This document shows positions 1 through 6,615 of a DNA stretch of 37,402 nt, piece by piece (position 1 is the stretch's first letter; each line of letters opens with the position of its first letter). Both the position numbers and the translations under genes were made by a program. The DNA lies in assembly GCA_017456495.1 (NCBI GenBank), contig JAFTJI010000131.1:1-37402 (forward strand). Direction: 5' to 3'. Source of the stretch: Lentisphaeria bacterium. Its GTDB lineage: Bacteria; Verrucomicrobiota; Lentisphaeria; Victivallales; UBA1829. The notes beneath the pieces were generated by a model. That model did not search any database. It was not told the origin of the DNA and saw only the letters and a program-made list of their open reading frames with translations.

Positions 1-19
1 ACACTCGCTGATTTGAGAT

Positions 20-109
20 TTTACGCTCAAATTCAAAGAGTACCCTCGAAAAATTAGTTGCTGTTTCTGTCATCTTTTTAACCCTATCCATTCAACTTTA
101 CGCTCAAAT
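20..109. repeat. 13-bp direct repeat downstream of and inside the regulator's 3' end
   Basis: TTTACGCTCAAAT occurs at 20-32 and again at 97-109; the second copy encodes part of the C-terminus of the minus-strand regulator. The first copy also pairs with ATTTGAG at 11-17 to make a 7-bp hairpin with an 8-nt loop. No T-run follows, so a terminator is not supported. The stretch 1-83 holds no gene that I can see. Confidence 0.4.
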
Positions 110-1199
110 CACACCCACAAAAATTCCTGAAGCCCCTTTTTGTATATTCTATCAATCTCGGCGGAAGCATGATCTTCCGTTCGTCGATCTCTCCGGTCAA
201 CATATCCACACCGATTTTTGCCAGTTCATTGACCCGTAAATCAAAGGTGTCAAATCCATACTCTTTCGCGTGGGTGTCAAAGTTCCCAAGAATCAGATAA
301 TCTTTGACAGGATCCCTGCCCATGGCTTTGATCACAGGGAAAATTCTAGCAGTCAATGTAGAGTCAAGCCAACCGAAAATCCCTGTCGGTTCATCAGAAG
401 CCTCAAGAACCGGAGGAAGCAGGGCGGATGCCGGTGCTCCGCTGTGCATCCGCCAGAACAACCCTTCATCAAATTCAATCCCGCAAAGTACCGCATGTTT
501 CTTTATGCTCTGCATGATCTGTACCTGCATGGAAGTATGCGCCCCATGGTAATTCTTTTCATCCATCGCTGTAAAAAGAATCCGTTTCATGTTCCGTTCC
601 GCAAAATATTCCACCGCCTGCCGTCCGAGATCTTCATAATCAATCAGCGCATAGTGGCAATGGGAAAGCTCCTCATAGTAGTGATAACGAAGAATAAAGA
701 CGATGTTGGAGAAGATAAACGGAGCTTTTTTCAACTCTTCATAAGGCACAAAATTGTCGCCGAGGATCAGATATCCGTACGGCAAACTCGTTTTTACCAT
801 TTGAGAGAGAAATTGTTTGATCTCTGTTTCTGCTGTGTTTCCGAAAAATTTTCCATCCAGAAGAACCGGAAAAAGGTCTTTCTGATGAAGATGTCTGTTG
901 ATTTCACGGAAAAAGTCAGAATAAAAATCTCCGCTGTCGATGGTGACAAGCCCGACTGCATTGGTTTGCAGTGCGGAATTTGCCGATTTGACAACGGAGC
1001 CGCGTTTCGGGGCGCGTTCCAGAAGATTTTCCTCGACCAGACGGTTCAGCCCGGCAGCAACGGTCCCTTTGTTGACAAGAAAATGCTGCGCCAGTTCAAC
1101 ATCTGTCGGCAGCCGTTCCCCCGGAGAATATTTTCCCTGCAGGATCCATTCCCGGACAGTTTCCGTAACAACATCCTGCTTAAATCGTGGTGATTCCAT
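84..1199 (-). CDS. GntR-family transcriptional regulator with LacI/AraR-type sensor domain
   Basis: A 371-aa one-component regulator. Residues about 5-70 form a GntR winged helix-turn-helix (ILQGKYSPGERLPTDVELAQ, then NKGTVAAGLNRLVEENLLER). The remaining 300 residues fit the periplasmic-binding-protein-like sensor (Peripla_BP_3) found in AraR-type regulators, which bind a sugar or small metabolite and release DNA. The length matches AraR-like proteins. It is divergent from the alpha/beta-hydrolase operon starting at 1605, so that operon is its most likely target, together with its own promoter. The consensus promoter and an 11-bp tandem repeat lie just upstream. The Shine-Dalgarno before the ATG at 1199 is weak (AGAG). 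Family assignment is firm; effector and target are inference. Confidence 0.88.
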   Translation of the reverse strand: MESPRFKQDVVTETVREWILQGKYSPGERLPTDVELAQHFLVNKGTVAAGLNRLVEENLLERAPKRGSVVKSANSALQTNAVGLVTIDSGDFYSDFFREINRHLHQKDLFPVLLDGKFFGNTAETEIKQFLSQMVKTSLPYGYLILGDNFVPYEELKKAPFIFSNIVFILRYHYYEELSHCHYALIDYEDLGRQAVEYFAERNMKRILFTAMDEKNYHGAHTSMQVQIMQSIKKHAVLCGIEFDEGLFWRMHSGAPASALLPPVLEASDEPTGIFGWLDSTLTARIFPVIKAMGRDPVKDYLILGNFDTHAKEYGFDTFDLRVNELAKIGVDMLTGEIDERKIMLPPRLIEYTKRGFRNFCGCDLSVKLNG

Positions 1200-1217
1200 G
1201 TTTTTTCTCTATATTTG

Positions 1218-1239
1218 TTAGGTTAATATTAGGTTAATA
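1218..1239. promoter_or_regulatory. Tandem 11-bp repeat, likely regulator operator
   Basis: TTAGGTTAATA occurs twice head to tail (1218-1228 and 1229-1239), covering the predicted start site and leader of the regulator gene. A third, partial GTTAAT follows at 1242-1247. The position suits autorepression by the GntR-type protein, although GntR operators are more often palindromic. Confidence 0.5.
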
Positions 1240-1245
1240 CCGTTA

Positions 1246-1274
1246 ATTATACCACATATAAATCAATTTGTCAA
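1246..1274 (-). promoter_or_regulatory. Consensus sigma-70 promoter of the GntR-type regulator gene
   Basis: On the minus strand TTGACA (1269-1274) and TATAAT (1246-1251) are separated by exactly 17 bp, a perfect consensus. Transcription should start near 1239. Such a strong promoter on a regulator gene suggests repression, fitting the repeat immediately downstream. Confidence 0.8.
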
Positions 1275-1321
1275 GAGGTTTTCCGGGGGCAATATCAAAA
1301 AAAATAAATTTTTCTTCCGTA

Positions 1322-1516
1322 GAGGTAATTTCAAAAGTCCGGCAAAATTTGGCTGAAAAAAGATTGTTGATGAGTTGGAAATGGTAGTTTGAACGTGGCT
1401 ACCCAGCTTGTCCTCCGTAGCTTCAGCGAAGGAGGAAGGGTAACCACCGAAAACGCTCCATTTGCAGATCGCAACAAGAATTTTCTGCCATTTTTGAAGA
1501 CTTTTGAAATTGCCTC
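1322..1516 (+). mobile_element. MITE-like element, copy 1 (195 bp)
   Basis: The element has imperfect terminal inverted repeats of 18 bp (GAGGTAATTTCAAAAGTC at the left; the right end, reversed, differs at one base). It is flanked by a perfect 4-bp duplication CGTA (1318-1321 and 1517-1520). It has no transposase. The middle folds as a hairpin of GTGGcTACCC with GGGTAaCCAC enclosing a further 24-bp stem-loop at 1412-1435. The same element recurs at 23712-23895 and at 37264 to the window end. The family would have to be moved by a transposase located elsewhere. The element supplies an open frame that runs in phase into the gene at 1605, but that gene has its own promoter and ribosome site. Confidence 0.85.
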
Positions 1517-1551
1517 CGTAGTATTTTTTTATCAATCCCGGAAAACCTTGC

Positions 1552-1579
1552 TTGAAAACACTGGAAGATGTGCTATTAT
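1552..1579 (+). promoter_or_regulatory. Promoter of the alpha/beta-hydrolase operon
   Basis: TTGAAA (1552-1557), a 16-bp spacer and TATTAT (1574-1579) lie 26 bp before the start codon at 1605, whose Shine-Dalgarno is CAGGAGA. This separates the gene's expression from the upstream MITE-like element. Confidence 0.6.
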
Positions 1580-1604
1580 ACCCCATAATACAGGAGAAAA
1601 ACAA

Positions 1605-2468
1605 ATGGCGGATTTTGCCGGATTTTTAGAGGAAGAATATCCCTTTGAACCGCATTATATATCGTGCGGAAATATGCGGATGCACTATGTCGATGAGGGG
1701 ACGGGACCGGTCGTCCTGCTCCTACACTCCTGCCCCGCATGGTCATTTGCGTTCCGGAAACTCATCAAGGAACTCTCAAAAGATCACCGCGTCATTGCCC
1801 CTGATATGATTGGCTACGGACTTTCCGACAAGCCCGATGACTATGATTATTCTCTCGACAGCCATATCGACAATCTGGAACGGCTGACAGAAGAGCTTGG
1901 TATTGAGAAAACTTCCATCCTCATGCACGGATGGGGCGCAACGATCGGCTGTTCCTACATCATCCGTCATCCGGATAAGATTTCTACTGTCATTGTGATG
2001 AATTCCATGGCGTTCACCGGATACAAACTTTCCTGGCGTCTCAAGCTGATCCGCTGGGCACCCTGGCTGGCAGAACGCTTTATTGTTGATACTGATCTGA
2101 TGTTCGGCGGTTTGAACAAACTCCCCGCTCTGGTTCAGGAGGGGTATAAAATGCCTTATAAGTCCCACAGCGACAGAATCGCGATTTTGCGTTTTATCGA
2201 GGAAATGCCCTGCAATCCCGATGACAATTCATACGAAAGTGTGGTGGAGATCGAACACGGATTATGGCTTTTCCGGGATTTTCCCGTCCTGATCATCTGG
2301 GCTGGAAAAGATTGGCTTTATACTGAAAAATGCCTGAAACGCTGGATGCAGTTCTGTCCGAATGCAAAATTACGCCGGATCCAAAATGCCGGACGTTATG
2401 TGACGGAAGAAGCATCGGAAGAGTTTATCCAGACTGTTTATACCTTCCTGAAAGGAAACCGTTCATGA
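1605..2468 (+). CDS. Alpha/beta-hydrolase-fold protein, haloalkane-dehalogenase-like, with degenerate active site
   Basis: A 287-aa protein whose whole length follows the haloalkane dehalogenase/epoxide hydrolase branch of the alpha/beta hydrolase fold: oxyanion strand (LLLHSCPAWSFAFRKLIKEL), VIAPDMIGYGLSDKP, the nucleophile elbow ILMHGWGATIG, and a C-terminal NAGRYVTEEASEEF. In active relatives the elbow reads Q-D-W-G and the C-terminal motif AGHF. Here the nucleophile position is Gly109 and the catalytic His position is Arg264, while the Asp-bearing AGKDW (D236) remains. The oxyanion HG is HS. It is therefore probably not a classical hydrolase and may be a binding or scaffold protein. The ATG at 1605 is chosen for its AGGAGA site; an in-frame extension back to 1389 is derived from the MITE-like element. 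Its last bases overlap the next start (ATGA). Confidence 0.8.
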   Translation: MADFAGFLEEEYPFEPHYISCGNMRMHYVDEGTGPVVLLLHSCPAWSFAFRKLIKELSKDHRVIAPDMIGYGLSDKPDDYDYSLDSHIDNLERLTEELGIEKTSILMHGWGATIGCSYIIRHPDKISTVIVMNSMAFTGYKLSWRLKLIRWAPWLAERFIVDTDLMFGGLNKLPALVQEGYKMPYKSHSDRIAILRFIEEMPCNPDDNSYESVVEIEHGLWLFRDFPVLIIWAGKDWLYTEKCLKRWMQFCPNAKLRRIQNAGRYVTEEASEEFIQTVYTFLKGNRS

Positions 2469-3874
2469 ATCGGCAAAACGGAATCCAGCTTCAGATGAAT
2501 TTCGGCGGACAATCTGAGGAAAACCAATTCAAAAAACAGGTTTATGCCGCAGATTTTACCATTCTTTTTGAAATCTCCACCCCCGGATCCGATGCAGATC
2601 TCCAGACTTCTGCCGCGAGATTGTCGCCCCTGACCGGATTTATTCTGGAAAAAAAAGAATTGCCTTGCGGGATCGCATTTATTGATTCAAATCCGGAGAG
2701 ACCGTCTTCCCCGATCCTTGATTTTGCTGCTGCCGTTGCTCCGGAAAATCGGGATTCTCATGTGATCTATCTCTCCGGACGCGGGAAAGATGAAGAGACC
2801 GTTGCCGGATTTCTGGCGCAATGCAGACTCGAAGGATTCAAAAATATCGTTTGCGTTTCCGGCGCACCTTCCGTGAAGCAGAAAAACGCAAGAGTTTTCG
2901 AGAGTGTGAAAATGCTCCAGATGAATCAGGAAAGTGAAAGCCCTCTGTTTGCCGGAGCAGTCGTCAATCCTTATAAATATGAAATATGCGCTGCCGTTGC
3001 ACAATCTCTGAAACTTGCCAAAAAGGCGCGTGCCGGAGCTTCTTTCGCTGTAACTCAATTCGGCTGGGATGCCGCAAAACTTCAGGAAATTTCCTGGCAG
3101 ATGCACCGGAACAACTGCAATATTCCCCTTTTCGCGCGGCAGATGCTCCTGACTCCGGCGGCTGCCGTGGAACTCTGTTCCGGAAATTACCCCGGGATCC
3201 GTTTCTCCAAAAATTTCCAAACGGCGATCCGGACGGAGATGCAGCTTTCCACTTCCCAGTTTCTTGCGGCTCAGTGGCGGCGGTTCCAGCTGAACGTCGC
3301 GGGCGCAAGATTCCTCGGCTACAGCGGGATCCAGATCGGCGGGATCGAAACTCTGGCAACAGCAAAGACAGCTTACCAGATGATCCTTGAAAGTTTCAAA
3401 GAGTTCCCCTCCTATCAAGACTGGCTGGATGCCGTAAAAGATTACTATTCCCAGATGGATATCGCCCCTTATCCGTGGCGGTATTATCTCTTTGAAAATC
3501 TGCTGCGACCTGATACAAACCGGGAAGATGCCAGCGATTCCCGGAAAGCGATCCCGGAACCCCTTTCCGGAGAGATGTTCCGGTACAAACTGGCAAAAAC
3601 ACTCTTCTCAAAATCCCATCTGCACCCTGCTGCTGAACGCCGCCTCAGTAAGAAAATGATCGTTTCCTGCAAAGGATGCAGCCAATGCCGTCTGCCGATG
3701 ACGCTGTTCGTCTGTCCGGAGGCTTGCCCCCTCGGATTCTGCAACGGTCCATGCGGCGAAGTGGATGTTTCCGGAAAATGTTTCCTTTCCGACACGGAAT
3801 GTGTTTATGCAAAACATGTCCGTCTGGCGGTAGCTTTGCAGGATTATACTTTTCTTGAAGAAACTGTTATATAG
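2465..3874 (+). CDS. Methylenetetrahydrofolate reductase-like protein fused to a MetV-type cysteine-rich domain
   Basis: A 469-aa protein. Residues about 25-330 resemble the MetF TIM barrel (FEISTPGSDADL near the start; the H-bearing strand DSHVIYLSGRG; NIVCVSGAP in place of the usual aLRGD strand). The last 80 residues are an MTHFR_C/MetV-type module with many cysteines: CKGCSQCRLPM, CPEACPLGFCNGPCGE, GKCFLSDTECVYAKHV. In acetogens MetV is a separate subunit that supports electron delivery to MetF; here the two appear fused. It probably handles a C1-folate, but the canonical flavin and folate residues are not all recognisable and the substrate is uncertain. The start overlaps the upstream gene by 4 nt, so the two are translationally coupled. 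Confidence 0.72.
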   Translation: MNRQNGIQLQMNFGGQSEENQFKKQVYAADFTILFEISTPGSDADLQTSAARLSPLTGFILEKKELPCGIAFIDSNPERPSSPILDFAAAVAPENRDSHVIYLSGRGKDEETVAGFLAQCRLEGFKNIVCVSGAPSVKQKNARVFESVKMLQMNQESESPLFAGAVVNPYKYEICAAVAQSLKLAKKARAGASFAVTQFGWDAAKLQEISWQMHRNNCNIPLFARQMLLTPAAAVELCSGNYPGIRFSKNFQTAIRTEMQLSTSQFLAAQWRRFQLNVAGARFLGYSGIQIGGIETLATAKTAYQMILESFKEFPSYQDWLDAVKDYYSQMDIAPYPWRYYLFENLLRPDTNREDASDSRKAIPEPLSGEMFRYKLAKTLFSKSHLHPAAERRLSKKMIVSCKGCSQCRLPMTLFVCPEACPLGFCNGPCGEVDVSGKCFLSDTECVYAKHVRLAVALQDYTFLEETVI

Positions 3875-3885
3875 GAGATTTTCAG

Positions 3886-4659
3886 ATGAAACTTCAATTT
3901 ATCGGAACCGGTGCCGCGGATTATGATTGGAAAAAATACGGAGAGCCCGGCATCGCCGGAAGTACTTCAACTCTGCTTGATGATACTGTTCTTCTGGATT
4001 GCGGACCAACTGTTCCCGCTGCACTCAAACGGTTCGGCGTTGACTCCATGCAGATCACGGATATTTTCCTCACCCACAGCCACAGCGACCACTTCAATAT
4101 CGAATCTGTCCGTCAGGTCGCAGAAGGTCATACTGTCCGCTTTCACGGTTCCCCCCAGGCTTGCGAAAAAGTCAAAGATATCTGCGAAGTCCATCCCTTT
4201 GAGAAATATGGCGATACGGCACAGGTTGGCGGACTCTGCCAGGTGACGGCGATCCCGGCAAGTCATTATCTTCAGGATCTTCACGAGCCGGCATATCTTT
4301 ATATCATTACAGACAATCCCGGAAAATCTGATTCCAAAACACTGCTTTATGCTCTTGACACCGCCTGGATGCCTTCGGTTGCCCGCGCTATGCTCGGAAA
4401 ATCACATCTGGATGCAATTGTCTGGGATGCCACCATGTCGCAGCCCGGGGATTGGCGGATCTTTGATCACAGCGATCCGGTGATGTTCAAAGCGATCCGT
4501 CAGGCACTGTACAACAGCGGCAACATTGATGATTCCGTAAAAATCTGGTTTGACCATCGAGCACGAACCTTATGGCCCGCAGATTCTGCCGAACAGGAAG
4601 CCATTGCCCGGCATGAAAATGTCATGCTTGCCCATGAAGGCGAAACCGTCATAATTTGA
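3886..4659 (+). CDS. MBL-fold metallo-hydrolase
   Basis: A 257-aa metallo-beta-lactamase-fold protein with the dinuclear metal motif LTHSHSDHFN (HxHxDH) near residue 65, a preceding VLLDCGPTVP, a later histidine in ITAIPASHYL, and an Asp strand LLYALDTAW. The arrangement resembles PhnP/RNase Z-like phosphodiesterases, though the substrate cannot be told from sequence. It begins 11 bp after the MetF-like gene with a TAGGAGA ribosome site and is the last gene of the operon. A 7-bp hairpin without a T-run (4693-4710) follows. Confidence 0.82.
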   Translation: MKLQFIGTGAADYDWKKYGEPGIAGSTSTLLDDTVLLDCGPTVPAALKRFGVDSMQITDIFLTHSHSDHFNIESVRQVAEGHTVRFHGSPQACEKVKDICEVHPFEKYGDTAQVGGLCQVTAIPASHYLQDLHEPAYLYIITDNPGKSDSKTLLYALDTAWMPSVARAMLGKSHLDAIVWDATMSQPGDWRIFDHSDPVMFKAIRQALYNSGNIDDSVKIWFDHRARTLWPADSAEQEAIARHENVMLAHEGETVII

Positions 4660-4898
4660 TCTCAGTCGTTTCCCGGCATCTTTTATATCCATGCCGTTTA
4701 CTGAAACGGCTGCAAGGAATTTGTTCGGGAAATGTATTCAAAATCATTTTGATTTCAGAGATGATCTTATCCATTGTCAGACTTCATGACGTGATCATCC
4801 ATATCGGTTCGTTGCGGAAAAACTCAGCATACAAAATAAAGATTTGCAAGATCTGTGGGGCAAATATGGGGCAAATGTATAAAAATTGTGTGTAAAAG
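4660..4898. other. Gene-free stretch with a GGGGCAAAT direct repeat beside tRNA-Leu
   Basis: There is no convincing gene. It contains a hairpin (GCCGTTT at 4693-4699 with AAACGGC at 4704-4710). About 25-40 bp from the tRNA 3' end it carries the direct repeat TGGGGCAAATATGGGGCAAA. The 3' flank of a tRNA is a common integration site, but no integrase or second attachment site is present here. Confidence 0.4.
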
Positions 4899-4984
4899 TG
4901 GTGCCGAAGAAGGGACTTGAACCCTTACGATGTCGCCATCGGCAGATTTTGAGTCTGCTGCGTCTGCCATTCCGCCACTCCGGC
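4899..4984 (-). tRNA. tRNA-Leu (CAA)
   Basis: An 86-nt class II tRNA on the minus strand. The acceptor GCCGGAG pairs with CTTCGGC, the discriminator is A and CCA is encoded (4899-4901). The anticodon stem GCAGA/TCTGC encloses CTCAAAA with anticodon CAA (4949-4951). A long variable arm (GATGGCGACATC) and T-loop GGTTCAAGTCCC follow. It reads UUG leucine codons. Confidence 0.97.
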
Positions 4985-5071
4985 ACTGGTAAGATAATTA
5001 CGTAATGTAATCCATTTTCAGGAAAATGCAAACGAAAGATGAAAAAAAATACGTTTTTTCTCTGAAAAAAT

Positions 5072-5100
5072 TTGCCTTTCTGTAAAAAATGGTGTATAGT
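5072..5100 (+). promoter_or_regulatory. Promoter of the small lipoprotein gene
   Basis: TTGCCT (5072-5077), a 17-bp spacer and TATAGT (5095-5100) lie 24 bp before the start codon at 5125. Confidence 0.6.
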
Positions 5101-5124
5101 CCCGAAAAGATAAAGGGATCTGTT

Positions 5125-5562
5125 ATGGTAAAAAAATCTTATATTATTTTTCTTTTTCTGTTTGCCGGAGTTTTTCTTTCGACCGGGTGTTTATGGTTTC
5201 TGCCGGAAGGTGAAGTGCCGCCGAATCTCGTTGGGGAACAGAACACAAAAGTTGATACAGATGCGCTCCCTTTGAAAGATGCAGAGGCGGCAATGAGCGG
5301 GGCAATTGTCCGGACTCTCATCCGTAATGGTTTTTCAACACAGCAGGTTCCGATGGCTTTCACGGAAACTTCCACCCAGACAGCCCATACATTTAAGAAT
5401 CTGCTTTACAGTACCGGCATGATCCGGGTCGTCCGTTCAAAATCCGCAGCTGTTTTCCTGATTTACAGCCGTCAGGAAAACGGTGTCTGGGTGCTGCGGA
5501 TCCTGAAGCCGGATGGAACCATTGTCATGAAAAAAACAGTTAAATACCGTCCAAACCGCTGA
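5125..5562 (+). CDS. Small predicted lipoprotein, unknown function
   Basis: A 145-aa protein with a lipoprotein signal: MVKK, a hydrophobic stretch, then FLSTGC with the acylated cysteine at residue 22 (Ser rather than Leu at -3 is a tolerated variant). The mature part has about 120 residues with no family I recognise; its end is beta-rich (VFLIYSRQENGVWVLRILKPDG). The likely location is the periplasmic face of a membrane. The start at 5125 is chosen because it follows AAAGGGA and begins the signal peptide. An upstream ATG at 5089 lies inside the promoter. Its last 23 bp overlap the convergent gene at 5540. Confidence 0.72.
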   Translation: MVKKSYIIFLFLFAGVFLSTGCLWFLPEGEVPPNLVGEQNTKVDTDALPLKDAEAAMSGAIVRTLIRNGFSTQQVPMAFTETSTQTAHTFKNLLYSTGMIRVVRSKSAAVFLIYSRQENGVWVLRILKPDGTIVMKKTVKYRPNR

Positions 5563-5818
5563 GTTCGCCGGAAATTCCGGAAAGCAGTTCTTTTTTCTTC
5601 CGGCAGAGTTCCATTGTTTTCAGCGCAAAGTCCCGCAAACGTTCAAAGTCTTCGTTGCTTGAAAGATTTTCCGGAATTTCTGCGATCAGATCATCAAGTG
5701 CGGTCGCCGGTTCCTGTGTTTCCCCATGATCGAACTCCTGCCAGAACTCCAATGCTGCAAGATCGTTACGGATGATCGTTTGAAATTTTTCGATAATTTT
5801 TTCTGTTTGTTCAGACAT
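5540..5818 (-). CDS. Small acidic helical protein, unknown function
   Basis: A 92-aa, strongly acidic, almost entirely helical protein (MSEQTEKIIEKFQTIIRNDL and onward) with no signal peptide and no family I recognise. The only Shine-Dalgarno in range, GGGAGG, is the 3' arm of the terminator hairpin of the preceding trmL operon. Its ATG directly follows the T-run. It therefore either depends on read-through from that operon or on a local promoter not obvious here. The 3' end overlaps the convergent lipoprotein gene by 23 bp. The reading frame is plausible but unsupported by homology. Confidence 0.55.
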   Translation of the reverse strand: MSEQTEKIIEKFQTIIRNDLAALEFWQEFDHGETQEPATALDDLIAEIPENLSSNEDFERLRDFALKTMELCRKKKELLSGISGELSGLDGI

Positions 5819-5850
5819 AAAAAAGCCTCCCGGGTTAAGTTGCGGGAGGC
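5819..5850 (-). terminator. Terminator of the alr-trmL operon that also contains the next gene's ribosome site
   Basis: On the minus strand an 8-bp GC-rich stem (GCCTCCCG with CGGGAGGC, 10-nt loop) is followed by six T and at once by the ATG at 5818. The GGGAGG in the 3' arm is at Shine-Dalgarno distance from that ATG, so the folded hairpin would hide it. Confidence 0.85.
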
Positions 5851-5876
5851 AGTCGTGTCAACCGGATTGAACGCTT

Positions 5877-6341
5877 TTACCGCTGTCTGCGCAGACCTTC
5901 GTAGACTGCTACGGCGACAGAGTTCGCCAAGTTTAGGCTGCGGTGGAAGTTACCCGGCATGGGGATGGTATAAAACTGCTCAGGATAGGTCTTGTGATAA
6001 AATTCCGCCAGACCTTTTCCCTCGCTCCCGAAGACCAGAGCGGCACCGGGTTCCATTGGACAATCCCAATATGTTTTTTCCGCTTTTGTGGAAAAGAAGT
6101 AGATCGGCGCATTGCCGTGCTGTTCCAGAAATGCCTCCCAGTTTGCATGACGCGCAAAATCCACATGTTTCCAGTAATCCATGCCGGATCTGCGGACATG
6201 GGAATCATCCAGCGAAAAGGAGATCGGCTCAACGAGATGCAGTTTACATTCTGTACAGCAGCAGATCCTGCCGATATTTCCTGTGTTCTGTGGAATCTCC
6301 GGTTCGACCAGAACCACATGATAAAGGGGATCGGTTCTCAT
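5877..6341 (-). CDS. trmL: tRNA (cytidine(34)-2'-O)-methyltransferase TrmL
   Basis: A 154-aa SPOUT methyltransferase of the TrmL/YibK type, which methylates the wobble nucleotide of tRNA-Leu isoacceptors using S-adenosylmethionine. Visible motifs are the N-terminal LVEPEIPQNTGNIGR, the strand VFGSEGKGL, and the knot signature IPMPGNFHRSLNLANSVAVA followed by YEGLRRQ. The length is normal for the family. The ATG at 6341 is preceded by AAGGA and lies 2 bp after the stop of the Sel1 gene. An in-frame extension upstream would overlap that gene and lacks family residues. It is the last gene before the hairpin terminator. Confidence 0.93.
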   Translation of the reverse strand: MRTDPLYHVVLVEPEIPQNTGNIGRICCCTECKLHLVEPISFSLDDSHVRRSGMDYWKHVDFARHANWEAFLEQHGNAPIYFFSTKAEKTYWDCPMEPGAALVFGSEGKGLAEFYHKTYPEQFYTIPMPGNFHRSLNLANSVAVAVYEGLRRQR

Positions 6342-6343
6342 AA

Positions 6344-6613
6344 TTACAAATCCTTGAGTAAGAGTTGAGCGGGGACATTTCCTGCAGCGGCGGCGCGTTT
6401 CAGCCACATGATGGCGGTCTCTTCTTTGCGCGGAAAATCCCCGAAATGAAGAATCGCCAGAGCCAACGCATACTGAGCGGCGGGATCACCGGCGTGAGCC
6501 CGCGCAGTCGTCTGTTCCAATGCAAATTTCGCGGCTTCTTCTTCCGTCGCAAAATGCTGCGGTCCATCCGGATCAAAAGAATCCGGACGGATGATTTTCT
6601 CCTGCTCAGCCAT
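6344..6613 (-). CDS. Sel1-repeat-like small protein
   Basis: An 89-aa cytoplasmic protein. The N-terminal 30 residues are charged. The rest forms about one and a half Sel1-like/TPR-like helical hairpins (AGDPAAQYALALAILHFGDF, then WLKRAAAAGNVPAQLLLKDL), a fold used for protein contacts. It sits tightly between the sugar isomerase gene and trmL (2-bp gaps), so it is translated as part of the operon. The partner is unknown. Confidence 0.75.
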   Translation of the reverse strand: MAEQEKIIRPDSFDPDGPQHFATEEEAAKFALEQTTARAHAGDPAAQYALALAILHFGDFPRKEETAIMWLKRAAAAGNVPAQLLLKDL

Positions 6614-6615
6614 GA

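Noticed and set aside
270..1193. Plus-strand open frame of 307 codons opposite the GntR-type regulator.
   Set aside because: The regulator on the minus strand has a clear HTH and sensor domain; the opposite frame has none.
1389..1604. N-terminal extension of the alpha/beta hydrolase by 72 residues.
   Set aside because: The extension is translated from the MITE-like element and crosses the promoter at 1552-1579; the ATG at 1605 has a good ribosome site.
4656..4895. Small plus-strand frame after the MBL-fold gene.
   Set aside because: It starts at TTG without a ribosome site, has low-complexity content and runs up to the tRNA; no homology features.
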